Assembly: GCA_032622095.1 (NCBI GenBank)
Contig: CP136061.1
Coordinates: 250,989,582 to 251,053,581 of the forward strand
Reading direction: 5' to 3'
From: Siphonodentalium dalli
Taxonomy: Eukaryota; Mollusca; Scaphopoda; Gadilida; Siphonodentaliidae
Length of the DNA stretch: 64,000 bases
Part shown: positions 20,203 through 31,435 of the stretch, piece by piece
Layout: each line of letters opens with the position of its first letter
Position numbering within the stretch: position 1 is the first letter of the stretch
Position numbers and translations under genes: made by a program
The notes under the pieces: generated by a model
Database searches by the model: none
What the model was told of the DNA's origin: nothing
What the model saw: the letters and a program-made list of their open reading frames with translations, nothing else

Positions 20203-22002
20203 CCCTTCCATGACTGGAGCTTCCTTATATTTTGCAAAAGGCCTGTGCCAATACATTCTCTTAAAGGTACTCAATCCGATCAGACGGTTCCCATATCATC
20301 AACTTACAACAAAACATTTCTTCAAAATATGCTTTTGTTATCAGAATTGATATATTACAACAAAATAATGTTAGCTGTTAATTATGGTATGAAATTTCCC
20401 AAAACGTGTTATTTATCAACATTTTGTTCAACGAAATATGGCCAGATTATCACTTACGTATCACAAAATATGGTCGTATTACCACTTAATTTTATAGTTA
20501 CCGGTATCCATCTTCATCTGCAAGTTTGTCTGAGATCATCAGTTTGAAGACTCTTTTTCTGGGCCACATATAATTACACATTTCGAATAATAACAAATTT
20601 CAAAAATTGACATCTGATCACTCTGAGCTTTGATGGGTGGGTTCCTCGACTCGAATAAATTATTTTTCAACCCCAAAGCCAAAGAAATAGTAATTTGGGA
20701 GCGTTAATTCGGATTATGCATCTTTAAACATGCGAGTCTCCCATAGGGAGTCTCGCATATATAAGAGAATACAGTTGCCAACCAATATTTAACTTCACCT
20801 TGTAAGCCAGTGCATACTCTTATACAGTAAAACCTCTCTAAACCGAACACCCTTCGGACCGGCCCTTCTCAAAATCGCAAAACCATCGGAATATACTGTC
20901 GGTAAGAGTTATCCAACTACAAAATACAACAAAAAATAAATTGCAATAGATAAATATGTTATAATAAGACATAAATATATGTACAGATAACCTGGAAACA
21001 CGGAAATAATACATTTCACGGTGATTCGCGGTTTTTGAAAATGTTCTTGACGGTATAGATTTCAAATCTGATCTGTCGTTTTCCCGACGGCTCATTAATT
21101 GTGATAAATTGATTAAACTGTGATGGTGACAATAAACCACCATTCTGTACTTTTAGCTCATTAGTGTTTAGTTTGGACAATTGTTGTACAAACAAAGAGT
21201 CCCTTCCAGCGCAAACTGATGTAAAAACAATGTGTCGCTGCTCTAATTATCTGTGAAGTCACCATTGTTCAATCAATTTGCGATATAAGCAAACATGTAT
21301 CTATGTGTATCTTAAGGTGGTGCAGTTTAGTAACAAATTCTGGTTTAGGCGTATCCAATTAGACACTTGTTGTTTTAATTCGTTTCAAAGCTTCGCCGAG
21401 ACAAAATACCGCTAATTAAATTGGTACGCTTATTCAATAGTATGAAAGTACATTACCTGTGTGCACGCGCGTTTGCCTGGTATCCCTTTCGGAATTTATT
21501 TAGAATAAGATTAAATATAATTACGGCTGTATCTTTTTATTATCAGGCATTATATTCGTTTTAATTTGTAAATAAATTTGATTAATTTACCAAGAACACT
21601 TCGTCCGTTTGTAACTAACTGTGACGCTGATCGGGTCACACACCGCTCAACTCAAAAACGGAAACGTTCATATCATTACCTTTTAACTGATTGCGTTCGG
21701 TCTCTTCCATCACTTTCAGCGTTTGGATTTTGGAGGTAAACATTAGTGTATTTGTTCACTTGTGGACTAATAAAGCCGTCCGGTATTCGGAGTACAGGGG
21801 TTTCGGATTATAGAGGTAATCATTAGTGACAATGCACTTGGGTAAATTCGGGACCGAACAATTCGTTTGGATTGGAGAGAGATTCGGATTGTAGAGGGTC
21901 CGGATTGGAGAGGTTTCACTGTATATGCGAGGAAACTCGCATATATAAAAGAATGCACTGGCATATGTTCTTTAATGCTGCACCAGCACAGCCATGAAAG
22001 GG
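20203..22002. mobile_element. Nested stack: TTAA MITE holding a family D MITE and a Tigger-like element
   Basis: The outer element has TTAA at 20199-20202 and 22003-22006, ends CCCTTCCATGACTGG and CATGAAAGGG, and the same two-hairpin plan as family B. It is split by a family D copy (20265-20723, TTAA on both sides) and by a 1097-bp element (20825-21921) with TA duplications and CAGT(A/G)AAACCTCTC ends. Those ends are typical of Tigger/pogo-type elements. No transposase frame was found. Confidence 0.8.
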
Positions 22003-22055
22003 TTAACACAATACCTGTCCCGTATACTACTGACAAGTGAATTTTCCTATTCCAG

Positions 22056-22150
22056 GCATTCTGTGTTCCAACGTTCAAGTTGCTAGACGAACCAAATGGT
22101 TTTAGAAATCATCCCGATACTGTCGATGATTTATTCCGGTTGTGTTTAAG
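22056..22150 (+). CDS. TNPO3: TNPO3 exon h
   Basis: The acceptor is TCCTATTCCAG and the donor GTAATA; phase 0 in, phase 2 out. It encodes [15 protein letters not shown] then [16 protein letters not shown], matching human [32 protein letters not shown]. The exon is intact although a nested transposon stack ends only about 50 bp upstream and a family A element starts 42 bp downstream. Confidence 0.95.
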
Positions 22151-22191
22151 GTAATATAGATTTGTCTTACCAGGTTGTTATTAATAACAAT

Positions 22192-22445
22192 CAAGCCTTG
22201 AAATAGGGTGTCTGTCATTTGCAGAATGAGGTCCCTAGAGGGTGAATTTAGTGATGCTACCCCGCATAATGGGCTAGCATCACCAAATTCACCTTCTGGG
22301 GACCTCATTCTACTTACACCTCAGCAGAATGAGGTTCCCAGAGGGTGAATGTGGTGATGCTAGCCCGCTATGCGAGGTAGCATCACTAAATTATCCCTCT
22401 GGGAACCTCATTCTGCAAATGACAGACAACCTATTTCAAGGCTTG
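22192..22445. mobile_element. Family A element with perfect 8-bp target duplication
   Basis: The left end CAAGCCTTGAAATAGGGTGT and the right end ACCTATTTCAAGGCTTG are flanked by ATAACAAT on both sides (22184-22191, 22446-22453). This 254-bp copy lacks the unique middle and consists of the two palindromic modules back to back. Confidence 0.9.
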
Positions 22446-22453
22446 ATAACAAT

Positions 22454-22790
22454 GTTTATGGACCTTCAGCATCCTTGGTATTGGTGAAGCCCCTTTTTTG
22501 GTTCCACCAAAGTGCCAACCATTAGATCCTGGTCTATCCCATAGACCTGATAATGACACTAAGTGTAGCTGTTAGCCACAAAAGGATATCCACCCCCAAA
22601 ACTGAAGCAGAAGAAATACAAAACATATATGACCGATTGTGACAGTTGCTTACAGAGAAAGAAAATTGTACCCTAAGTACCCTATGACGTGGCCCCAGAC
22701 AAAATAGTTCCTCTCTCATTATCAACGTGCGAACGGTTCATCGCTTTAGCATCGCATTGCTTTGGGACAAATCTCAGGCATTATCTCAGT
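22454..22790. other. Intron stretch, nothing recognised
   Basis: No repeat partner or exon was recognised. Confidence 0.45.
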
Positions 22791-22792
22791 TA

Positions 22793-23011
22793 CAGTAATG
22801 CCCTAAGTAATCGACTCCTTAAACACAACAGAATTATGTGTAACTTTTCAGGATTTAGTCGGAAATATGGCTTGTTGCCATTCATAGGAAAGCTCTCGTC
22901 GAGATTATTCATATTTCCGACTAAATCCTGAAATTCATATTTCCGACTAAATCCTGAAAAGTTACCCATAATTCTGCTGTGGTTAAGGAGTCGATTATTT
23001 GGGCATTACTG
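22793..23011. mobile_element. Family C foldback MITE, copy 3
   Basis: It has TA on both sides, CAGTAATGCCCTAAGTAATC at the left and its complement at the right. The centre is rearranged, with a short repeated TTCATATTTCCGACTAAATC segment. Confidence 0.85.
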
Positions 23012-23149
23012 TAGTTGACAATATCCATTGATGAACCGCATGGAATAGAAGCCAGTGAATGAATTGGTATTTACAAAGTGAAGGATCACCATATCGCTCC
23101 ACATGTGACTGGCATTGTGTCAGATCTATTTATAGTTAGAACTGGTTAA

Positions 23150-23580
23150 CCCTTTACCCAACAAAATGGCCAAAAACGCCCAAATAAAGCTTCAACAGCC
23201 TAAAATATCATCCGTCTGTCTCAATAACACCATACAAATATGGATATCATTGGAACCGGTTCATTGACCACATTGTGATGGTTACAGTTATGCCCTGTGC
23301 CAATGCATTCTCTGCTCTTATATATGCGAGTCGACCATAGGTCGCCTCGCATGTATAAGAGAATGCATTGGCCTAAAAAAAATCTTTTTTTAACACTTTT
23401 TACCATTTTTTCTTACATTTTTTAACAATTTTTATAATATTTTTCTACAGTCTTTGACAATTTTATCATTTTTAATATGTGTTAAGCCAATGCATTCTCT
23501 TATATGTGCGAGGCGACCTATGGTCAACTCGCATATATAAGAGAATGCATTGGCACAGGGCCGTTCTGTTGGGTAAAGGA
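23150..23580 (+). mobile_element. Family B piggyBac-like MITE, copy 3
   Basis: It is flanked by TTAA (23146-23149, 23581-23584). Left end CCCTTTACCCAACA; right end TGTTGGGTAAAGGA. Both hairpins are present with small insertions. Confidence 0.87.
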
Positions 23581-23719
23581 TTAATCCTCTTTCCAATGTG
23601 ATCTTGTGCGATAAATAGTCCCTGACAGCTATTGCTGTGGCATCCCGGTTTTTTTTTCTTCTTCAATGTTTGAGACTCTTACTGCATGGGTATTATTTAA
23701 GAAATAGCTCTTGTATCGA

Positions 23720-24092
23720 TTAAAGTGATGTGAAACACTCCGGTAGGGTGATCAAACATGAATGGAGAATAATCTTGTTCAAAGTTGTATTTTTTACAAA
23801 TATTACATCCAAATTGACAACACACCATCATTATTATATATTAAGTAAATGCAATGACTCTCGACGACGAAATCGTTTTCGTTAGTTTATCGTCTATAGA
23901 TGCGTCCCGAATCGAGTTGTAAATATTTACATTTGAGTGTACTTCAGATGATGTTTTCTATGGAGTGATACGGTCGATTTGCTTCATATTTTCGGCGATG
24001 TTAGTAGAATGGTACATTCCTCCAGTTGGCATAGCGCCTTGATACTAACTTATCGGTTTCACGCACCCGAACAAGTACATAATATGTCTTTA
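23720..24092 (+). repeat. Family Q dispersed repeat, copy 1
   Basis: It shares about 370 bp in order with 38534-38912: GTGATGTGAAACACTCCGGT, TTCCTCCAGTTGGCATAGCG and ACTAACTTATC blocks. Class unknown. Confidence 0.7.
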
Positions 24093-24103
24093 AGGTTATT
24101 CAG

Positions 24104-24176
24104 TTATAACCAAAAAGTTTGAATACAAATTCTAGAGCTCGTTATAATAAATTTTCTTCAAACTTTTTGGTTATAA
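24104..24176. repeat. Perfect 20-bp hairpin
   Basis: TTATAACCAAAAAGTTTGAA at 24104-24123 is exactly complementary to 24157-24176. It is absent from the other family Q copy. Confidence 0.85.
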
Positions 24177-24549
24177 ATCATAATCTTAATCGAAACAAGA
24201 GTTATTTCTTAATAATTTAATCATAAACTGTCAATCCATGGCATGCTGTAAAACCATTGGTTGTCACACATTTAGCCATTAAATTTATTTCTCGATATTA
24301 ACATATATTTTTGTATTACTTCTGCTATAGAAATGACAGCCCTCACATCACTCACCACAGTATCTTGTCATATGACCATGTCTATACTAGTATACCTAAA
24401 ATGTACATGAAATCTATTCGATACTTTCTGCGATATAAAAGGGAATTCCGATTTTGCCATTTCACAGGAGAACCGCCATAAGTAGAAGGTAGAACATAGA
24501 AGTAAAATGAGTGGTTAACTCTCCGAAGAAGACCACACATAAAGTTTAA

Positions 24550-24935
24550 AGACCCACTTAATTTTCGAACCCCCAGATCACATATATAAAATATATGCCA
24601 TATTATGTACATTTGAAAGAGGAAGCTCCAAAACATTGTATTATCAACTTATCTTGTGTAATAAACTGTGAACTATATCTTAAACATAGGGTTATTCCCC
24701 TTCCATTGAAAATACAAATTTAGTTTGAATTCTGTTTTTGTTCTGGGAGCCATAGTGGGGGGAATCTTTCTATGATTTCATTTGTTTTCTATTTCTCTAT
24801 TGGCATCTTCTGAGACACAGATGTTCCAAATGGTGATATGGTATTTTAATAAATATTTTAAGGCATAGATTGTTATTAAAACTGTATATCAAGGCACTAT
24901 AAAAATAATCGGTGACTCGAAAATTAAATGGGCCT
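24550..24935 (+). mobile_element. Family S MITE, copy 1
   Basis: TTAA flanks both sides (24546-24549, 24936-24939). Ends are AGACCCACTTAATTTTCGAA and TCGAAAATTAAATGGGCCT. The second copy is at 62681-63666. Confidence 0.78.
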
Positions 24936-25021
24936 TTAACCCTATATATTATTAATCCATCTCACCTAATAAATTTAGTATTTGGCTATTTTTATCCCCT
25001 GCAAACAAATGTAGGTGGGGG

Positions 25022-25259
25022 CAAGCCTTGAATTAGTGTGTCTGTCATTTGCAGAATGAGGTTCCCAGAGGGATAATTTAGTGACGTTATCCCCCATTGC
25101 GGCTAGCATCACTAAATTCACCTTCTGGTGATGTTCGCCCATTATTCACCACGATTATGCATTTTATCTTCTGCAAATTAGGTGATGCAGGATAGCATCA
25201 CTAAATTCACCCTCTGGGGACCTCATTCTGCGAATGTCAGACACACTTTTTCCAGGCTT
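25022..25259. mobile_element. Family A element, deleted copy
   Basis: CAAGCCTTGAATTAG left end, then modules with a large internal deletion, and right end ...TTTTTCCAGGCTTC. It ends about 22 bp before the exon i acceptor. Confidence 0.75.
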
Positions 25260-25282
25260 CATTGTTGTCTATAATTTTTCAG

Positions 25283-25439
25283 ATTCATACAGAGAGCTCC
25301 CCTTCCTTACCTGCGGAGCTTAATGTGTAAACCAGTGCTACGATGTGGGATTGTAGCGTGTGCCATCGACCACCGGGAAGCGAATGCATCTGTGATGAAA
25401 TACCTCCTAGACTTTATACAATGTTCAACAGAGAAAGTG
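25283..25439 (+). CDS. TNPO3: TNPO3 exon i
   Basis: The acceptor is TAATTTTTCAG and the donor GTAAGA; phase 2 in, 0 out, 52 codons after the split arginine. It encodes FIQRAPLPYLRS ... CAIDHREANASVMKYLLDFI, matching human FIQRSPVTLLRS ... [20 protein letters not shown]. The DHREAN loop is conserved. A family A remnant ends about 20 bp upstream of the acceptor. Confidence 0.95.
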
Positions 25440-25559
25440 GTAAGAATGCATGGTAACCTGAGTCGTGTCATTATGGGTTTATCACCGGCGTCCGTGCATG
25501 CATCCGTACCAGATGGTTTCCCGATCATAACTGTAGTTTTAGTTATCTGATTGTTTCAA

Positions 25560-25870
25560 ATTTAGTAAGTGTATTAATTACAGGTCAGGTTCGAATTGGG
25601 TTCGGTGCACATATTTTGATAGTTATGGTCCTTGTCGACTTAGAATATACCAATTATTTTGGTTTCCAGGTGATAACTTTTGTTTTAGAATTTGGTATAT
25701 TGATTACTCACATAAAAATACAGGACAAGTTCGAATTTGGGTTAGGTCCACCTATTTTTACCAGAGTTATGATCCTTGTCATCATGTTTTATGCTAAAGT
25801 TGAGCAATATAATATTGGGATAATCTTCAGTGGTGAAGTAATGTTCGCCTCCGTTCCAGACGAAGTGACA
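25560..25870. repeat. Degenerate ~150-bp tandem repeat
   Basis: Two or three units share CAGG(T/A)CA(A/G)GTTCGAATTGGGTT-like and GTTATGGTCCTTGTC-like blocks. Confidence 0.5.
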
Positions 25871-25878
25871 CTCATAAA

Positions 25879-26319
25879 CAAGCCTGCAAATAGCGTGTCT
25901 ATCATTTGCAGAATGAGGTCCATAGAGGGTGAATTTAGTGACGCTATCCCGCATAATGGGCTACCATCACTAAATTCACCCTCTGGGAACCTCATTCTGC
26001 TTAGGCCTTCAACTGCTATGGTAGACCTAGGATCAGATTGAAGTTCCCCAGTTGAAGTTGGTGATGTTCACCCATTGGGCACCTCGATTATGCATTATAT
26101 CTGCTGCAAATTAGGGGATATAGAAACTTCCCAGAAGGGAAAACTAAAAACAATGTTAATTTAATACTGTAGATACTTCCCAGAAGATGAGGCCTAAGCA
26201 GAATGAGGTCTCCAGAGGGTGAATTTGATGATGCTAACCCGCTATGCGGGATAGCATAACTAAATTCATCCTCTGGGGACCTCATTCTGAAAATGACATG
26301 CACGATATTTACAGGCTTG
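25879..26319. mobile_element. Family A element, full length
   Basis: CAAGCCTGCAAATAG and ATTTACAGGCTTG ends. The flanks CTCATAAA and GTCATAAA agree in seven of eight positions, as expected for an aged 8-bp duplication. Both palindromic modules and the middle are present. Confidence 0.85.
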
Positions 26320-26562
26320 GTCATAAATGGAGACAGCAAGCTTTCTAACTTCCGTCACATGTGCAGTCTATTTGTCTGATAATATCATAATTGCACATGT
26401 ACACGCCGTTCAAGATCATTACTGTTGTGTACAGATTTGAAACTATACACGTAATCATGTCGCAATTGATTTTATGTTGTATCAATCACTGTGTCACCAA
26501 AACAAATCAGAACAATTCAATTTCCATGTCGGACGTAGATCAAAAGCACCACGCTTTGAATC

Positions 26563-26964
26563 AAGCCAGATTATAGCGAGCCTGTCTTTTGCAGAATGAG
26601 GTTCAGAGCGGGCTAGCATCACTAAATTCATCCTCTGGGGACCTCATTCTGCTTAGGCCTCATCTTCTCTGGACAGTTTCTTTATTATCAAATTTCTATA
26701 GAAACTTCTATTTCTTTTTTAGTTTAGTTTCTCTATTTCCCTAAATTGGCAGACAACACATTGCATAATTGAGGTTCCCAATGGGTGTACATCGCAATAT
26801 TCACCATTTGGAAACTTCAATCTGAGTCTATGTCTGCCACAGAAGAATGAGGTCCCCAGAGGGTGAATTTGGTGATACTAGCCCGCTGTGCGGGATATGG
26901 TCACTATATTCACCCTCTGGGAATCTCATTCTGCAAATGACAGGCACCCTAAACTCAGACTTGC
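26563..26964. mobile_element. Family A element, degraded
   Basis: Modules at both sides (GAATGAGGTCCCCAGAGGGT at 26846) with a diverged middle that carries its own AATGGGTG...CACCATT palindrome. Confidence 0.65.
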
Positions 26965-27199
26965 TTTGAATATGCAAACGCACATACAGTAACTTCTGCT
27001 TTTAAAATGTGACATAGTTGAACAATAAGACATCAGAATTGTGCCGACAGGTCGTGGATTTTATAATACCGTAATCGCGACCATGCAGGAGGTTGTATTT
27101 GGGGTCCACGACGATCATCTGCACTTTATTTACATGGGGTGATGATAGTTATCGCGGTATTGTCATGTATTCTACATGAAGCGATGATTGTTTCCAGTG

Positions 27200-27313
27200 A
27201 AACTTTTATATATACCTTTCTAGGAAAAATGGCGATTAGTCGATTAGCAGATAAATAATTGATTTTTGCCGAAAATCTAGTCATTGACTAGACGACTAAT
27301 CATTTCAACACTA
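27200..27313. mobile_element. hAT-like right end
   Basis: It ends in TCATTTCAACACTA, one base different from the terminus of the complete element at 27589-28715. No matching left end was recognised nearby. Confidence 0.5.
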
Positions 27314-27343
27314 CTAACCATTTAAATATCTGCTATTATTCAG

Positions 27344-27511
27344 GACAAAGATGATTTTGCTGAGAGGAACAAGCTAGTCTTCGACATGTTGGAAGAAAAT
27401 GGACCAAGCTTAGTTCATGCGCTTCTGTCATCTTGTTTGTTCTCGTTACCCACATACCTGTATGCTGATGTGTCAGAAGTCTTGTTTGAATTAATGATCT
27501 TCAACAGACCA
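27344..27511 (+). CDS. TNPO3: TNPO3 exon j
   Basis: The acceptor is CTATTATTCAG and the donor GTTAGT; phase 0 on both sides, 56 codons. It encodes an acidic start (DKDDFAERNKLVFDML), LVHALLSSCLFSLPTY and ADVSEVLFELMIFNRP, matching human [34 protein letters not shown]. A hAT-like right end finishes 30 bp before the exon, and a shortened copy of the exon end plus donor follows at 27526-27583. Confidence 0.93.
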
Positions 27512-27525
27512 GTTAGTATGATTTA

Positions 27526-27583
27526 TTCTCCTTTCCAACATACCTGTTTGCTGATGTGTCAGAAGTCTTCAGTTAGTATGATT
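27526..27583 (+). pseudogene. Shortened copy of the TNPO3 exon j end and donor
   Basis: The stretch CATACCTGTTTGCTGATGTG and following CAGAAGTCTT copies the exon j segment around 27453-27483. The next ~27 exon bases are missing, and the donor region AGTTAGTATGATT is present again. It lies immediately after the true donor and ends where a hAT-like element inserted. Confidence 0.75.
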
Positions 27584-27588
27584 GCCAC

Positions 27589-28715
27589 TAGTGTTGAAAC
27601 GACACTAGGGTATATCGTAATGGACTAGTCGACTAATTGAGAGTCAAGAATTTAACCCTTTACCCAACAGAACGGCCCTGTGCCAATGCATTCTCTTATA
27701 TATGCGAGTCGACCATAGGTCGCCTCGCATATACATTGTATAAGAGAATGCATTGGCTTAACACATATTAAAAATGCAATCTCTTATATATGCGATGCGA
27801 CCTATGGTCGACTCACATATATAAGAGAATGCATTGGCACAGGGCATAACTGTAACTATCACAATGTGGTCAATGAACCGGTTCCAATGATATCCATATT
27901 TGTATGGTGTTATTGAGATATACCGAAGATATTTTAGGCTGCTGAAACTTTATTTGGCCGTTTTTGGCCGTTTTGTTGGGTAAGGGGTTAAGAGTAAAGA
28001 ATTTAAGTCAAGTCAACTAATCGACAACCCCCATTCCCATGGAAAACTACTAAATAATCACTGCTAGATAACTGCTGTTCCCAATTTTTTGCGGGTGTTA
28101 CGATCGGAAGACGGTACTGCGGTGCTACCAAATTTGTATCCATCCAGCTAATTAATACCAGATGGCTAAGTTGGCTTGCATTTCATTGTGTATCATTGTG
28201 TGTAGGGTTCTCGTTTAACATTGTATTATGACACATTCATCATACCATATCCGGACACATTAGTCCATACTCATACTGAATTAATTACACACATAGTGAC
28301 AGAGAATACCCAAAAAATGTAGTGGTATAATTATTGTATTCATTTAAACTGACGTGATGCGATGCAAATTTAAAAACATCAAAGGCTTCAAAGCGCGGCT
28401 GCCGATACGGTTATCTTTGTTAAAGCGCGGCTGCCGATACGGTTATCTTCGTTAAAGCGTGGCTGCCGATACGGTTATCTTTTATTTATGAACAACATTT
28501 TCGATTTCATAACTGATGTTTGTGTAAGAAATTCTACTAAATAGCAGGGGTTTTGTTATAACTTTTAACGCTGTCCTTGCCATTGTTGGTATAATTGATT
28601 GCAACAATGTTCTGTTAAAACATAGTGTGCGTGCTCAATTTAATGCAACTAATCGATTTGGGATTCTGGAGTCGACTTTTGGTGAAAAATTCGTTGACAA
28701 ATCGTTTCAACACTA
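27589..28715. mobile_element. hAT-like non-autonomous element with nested family B MITE
   Basis: Perfect 14-bp ends TAGTGTTGAAACGA and complement. The flanks ATTGCCAC and ATTGTCAC form an 8-bp duplication with one change. It contains a family B piggyBac-like MITE at 27656-27987 with its own TTAA flanks, and a three-copy ~32-bp tandem (AAAGCGCGGCTGCCGATACG) near 28385-28475. There is no transposase. Confidence 0.85.
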
Positions 28716-28764
28716 ATTGTCACAGAATAGATAGTAGAGTTATGGCCACATGTAAGGCCACCTA

Positions 28765-28916
28765 ATACAAAGACCAGGCTAGAGGGCGACTGGGGAGACA
28801 TCTTAAAGACCAGGCTAGAGGGTGACTTGGGAGACATCTTAAAGACCAGGCTAGAGGGCGACTTGGGAGACATCTTAAAGACCAGGCTAGAGGGCGACTT
28901 GGGAGACATCTTCTCC
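28765..28916. repeat. 36-bp tandem repeat, four units
   Basis: The unit contains AAAGACCAGGCTAGAGGGCG then ACTTGGGAGACATCTT. The complement of a unit recurs singly at 39263-39305. Confidence 0.9.
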
Positions 28917-28929
28917 CTAAAATGTGCCA

Positions 28930-29500
28930 GCGCTGGACCGAAATGTACTTTTGCCAAATGATTTGCCAAATGAAAATATTTTTTGCCAAATTCTATTAGA
29001 ATTTGCCAAATGTTATCCCTGATAGTATCATTTTCTGCAACCTTGATTGAGTTTTATGTTTCGACACTCGCGGTTTGAACAACGTTTCATATCCATAGGA
29101 AAGCAGTTAGTTAATAATTATACTGGCATATCTATTGTGGTTTATCATACAACAATAAACCAATCACCGAACAATAAAATGGTAGAAGAGTTGCTTCACC
29201 AGAAGGGAACATCATAAGAGGATTGGCTATGTAAACACCACCATCACACTAAATATTGTTAATCACTCCACCCATTGATTATAATGTTACCAGATGATCT
29301 GCATCTTAATGGAGGTGATAATATTTCCAAAACCATATAAACACCACTAATATAGTTATGTTGCAATATTTTCCTAAAATGAATGGTATTGATTGACCGA
29401 TATTTTTCAACTTTATTGAGGAATTAAAAAGTGACTTGCCAAAACTTTTGCAAATGAAAATATTTTTTGCCAAATGTGAATTATTTTTGCCATTTTAAAA
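28930..29500 (+). repeat. Family K dispersed repeat, copy 2
   Basis: Same block order as 12296-12850, starting CGCTGGACCGAAATGTACTT. Confidence 0.7.
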
Positions 29501-29582
29501 CAGCATATTACTGATTATAATGGTTTACTTACTCTTGTAATAGTATTATATATGGGCTCTTGGATTGACCACTCCATTAGTC

Positions 29583-29740
29583 ACGTAGGTTCCTGAACAT
29601 CTGAAGCAACGGTTTCGAGATTACATTTTTTATGTAGGTTCCTGAACGTCTGAAGCGTTGGTTTAGAAATTATGTTAGTGACGTAGGTTCCTGAATGTCT
29701 GAAGCGACGGTTTCTAGATTACATTAGTGATGCCGGTTCC
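29583..29740. repeat. ~49-bp tandem repeat, about three units
   Basis: The unit contains GTAGGTTCCTGAACGTCTGA. It ends about 100 bp before exon k. Confidence 0.8.
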
Positions 29741-29837
29741 TGGATCTGTGTAATTTTAAAGTCTCCATTTCAAAAATGTTTTGATCCAAACTGTCTGAAT
29801 TCAGATAATTATAACTTATTTCTTTTTGCCTTTTCAG

Positions 29838-29950
29838 AAAGTTTGTGTTTGGCTAGAAGCTTCTCTGAAGACCTTGCCGTCACATGGCAGTGCTGCATCC
29901 ATAAATGTCACACATAAACAACTCACTGAGTTCCACAAATTAGTCACAAT
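29838..29950 (+). CDS. TNPO3: TNPO3 exon k
   Basis: The acceptor is TGCCTTTTCAG and the donor GTAAGT; phase 0 in, phase 2 out. It encodes [16 protein letters not shown] then [16 protein letters not shown], matching human TFCRWLENSLKGLP...VTVTHKQLTDFHKQVT. A 1.5-kb hAT-like element starts 13 bp past the donor. Confidence 0.95.
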
Positions 29951-29963
29951 GTAAGTGTTTAAT

Positions 29964-31389
29964 CAGGGTTTCCGCCAGGGGGAAATTGATGAGTCCGTAT
30001 TGGGGAAACACATAACGCGACGGGACGATCATGGTTCGTCCTGTTTTGGCGAAAATTTTGTTATTTGACACTGAAAAGAAGCCATTTCCTTGCACCTGAG
30101 TGTCCCACAAAGCAATCCAAAGCTACATATATTATGCAAGTCGATCATTTCTGTGGGTGCATTAATTATGTTGATGTATCCAAATAGTTAGTCATTTAAT
30201 TACGTACGTAAGACTGCCGTCTGATTGAAGACTATATAAATGAACGAGCTACGAGTTTAATACAGTGTTTACAAATTTATAACTTACCATAAGATTCCAA
30301 CAGGTATAATGAATCTAAACACTAAAAAGCATCTACGCATTGACCACCTAGCATTAATACCTAGCAAGGAGAACTGAATAAAGTATTTCTTAGAATTTCA
30401 AGTAGCGTCAGTGAAAATGAAACTGACAGGATTATATATTCTGTCAATCGTAAAACTATTTGTGCGCTGTGACATCATACTGCAGGGTTTGTCTGCAGGA
30501 GATATTTATAGCGGTGAAATACGAATGGTAGCAAAATCTTTCACTCGGAATGCGTAGCTTGTTCAATAGTCTGTATTAGTCCAACAACTGATGACCACAG
30601 CTATAGAACAGAGTTTTAGCCAACGTGTTATAAAATATAATAGAGTATTTGGTGGGAAATGTGAACATGTGCGTCGTTGATTGTGCTTGGGGACCCAGGC
30701 GGGACAACGAAACTATTATTGACCGTACTTTATATTCATATTTGGGGGGGTATGTGTTCGTGTTTATCCTCCATGCATGTAATATGGCTCAAATGAATGG
30801 TGTTGTCACTATGAATTCCCGCTATAAAGACTGATTTGCGACAGGTTCTGTATTATTGTGAAATAAATCACTTTGGGATTTTGTTAAGCATGCATGGCAA
30901 TATACGCATAATAATCAACACACGTAGAGAATCACATGTATTTTACAGGAACTTCACTTACATCGAACTCAAAACAAATGATAATACAGCAATAAGATAA
31001 ATGATCAACATTGAGTAGTTTCATCCACGAAAATACCGTGCATAAAAATAAGCAATTGGGTCTTTGATCCAATTATGTAATCGTACGATAGCACGGGGTC
31101 TTCGAGCGTGAGTAGTTTCATCCATGGATTTCCGTACACAAAAATACCGCACTCAACAGTCCGGCATTCTTTGATGTTACCGCGACATGTATTATGCTGT
31201 ATCTAATGTCGCTATTTGACCCGCTCTTCCTTATTGTTTTTTTTTCGGGAGATGGACTGTGTCGATTTCATTTTGTCAATATTAATGAAAATAAGTGTAG
31301 ATATATAGTCTGTCGACACAGACAAGACTGAATAAGTTTTTAATAGCATCATTTATTTGTATATGAGCGGGATTTCATGCAACGACCGA

Positions 31390-31435
<46 letters not shown>

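Noticed and set aside
24382-24636. Minus strand 84-residue frame as a membrane protein
   Set aside because: It overlaps the left end of a family S MITE and is rich in residues expected from A/T-rich DNA; no family resemblance.
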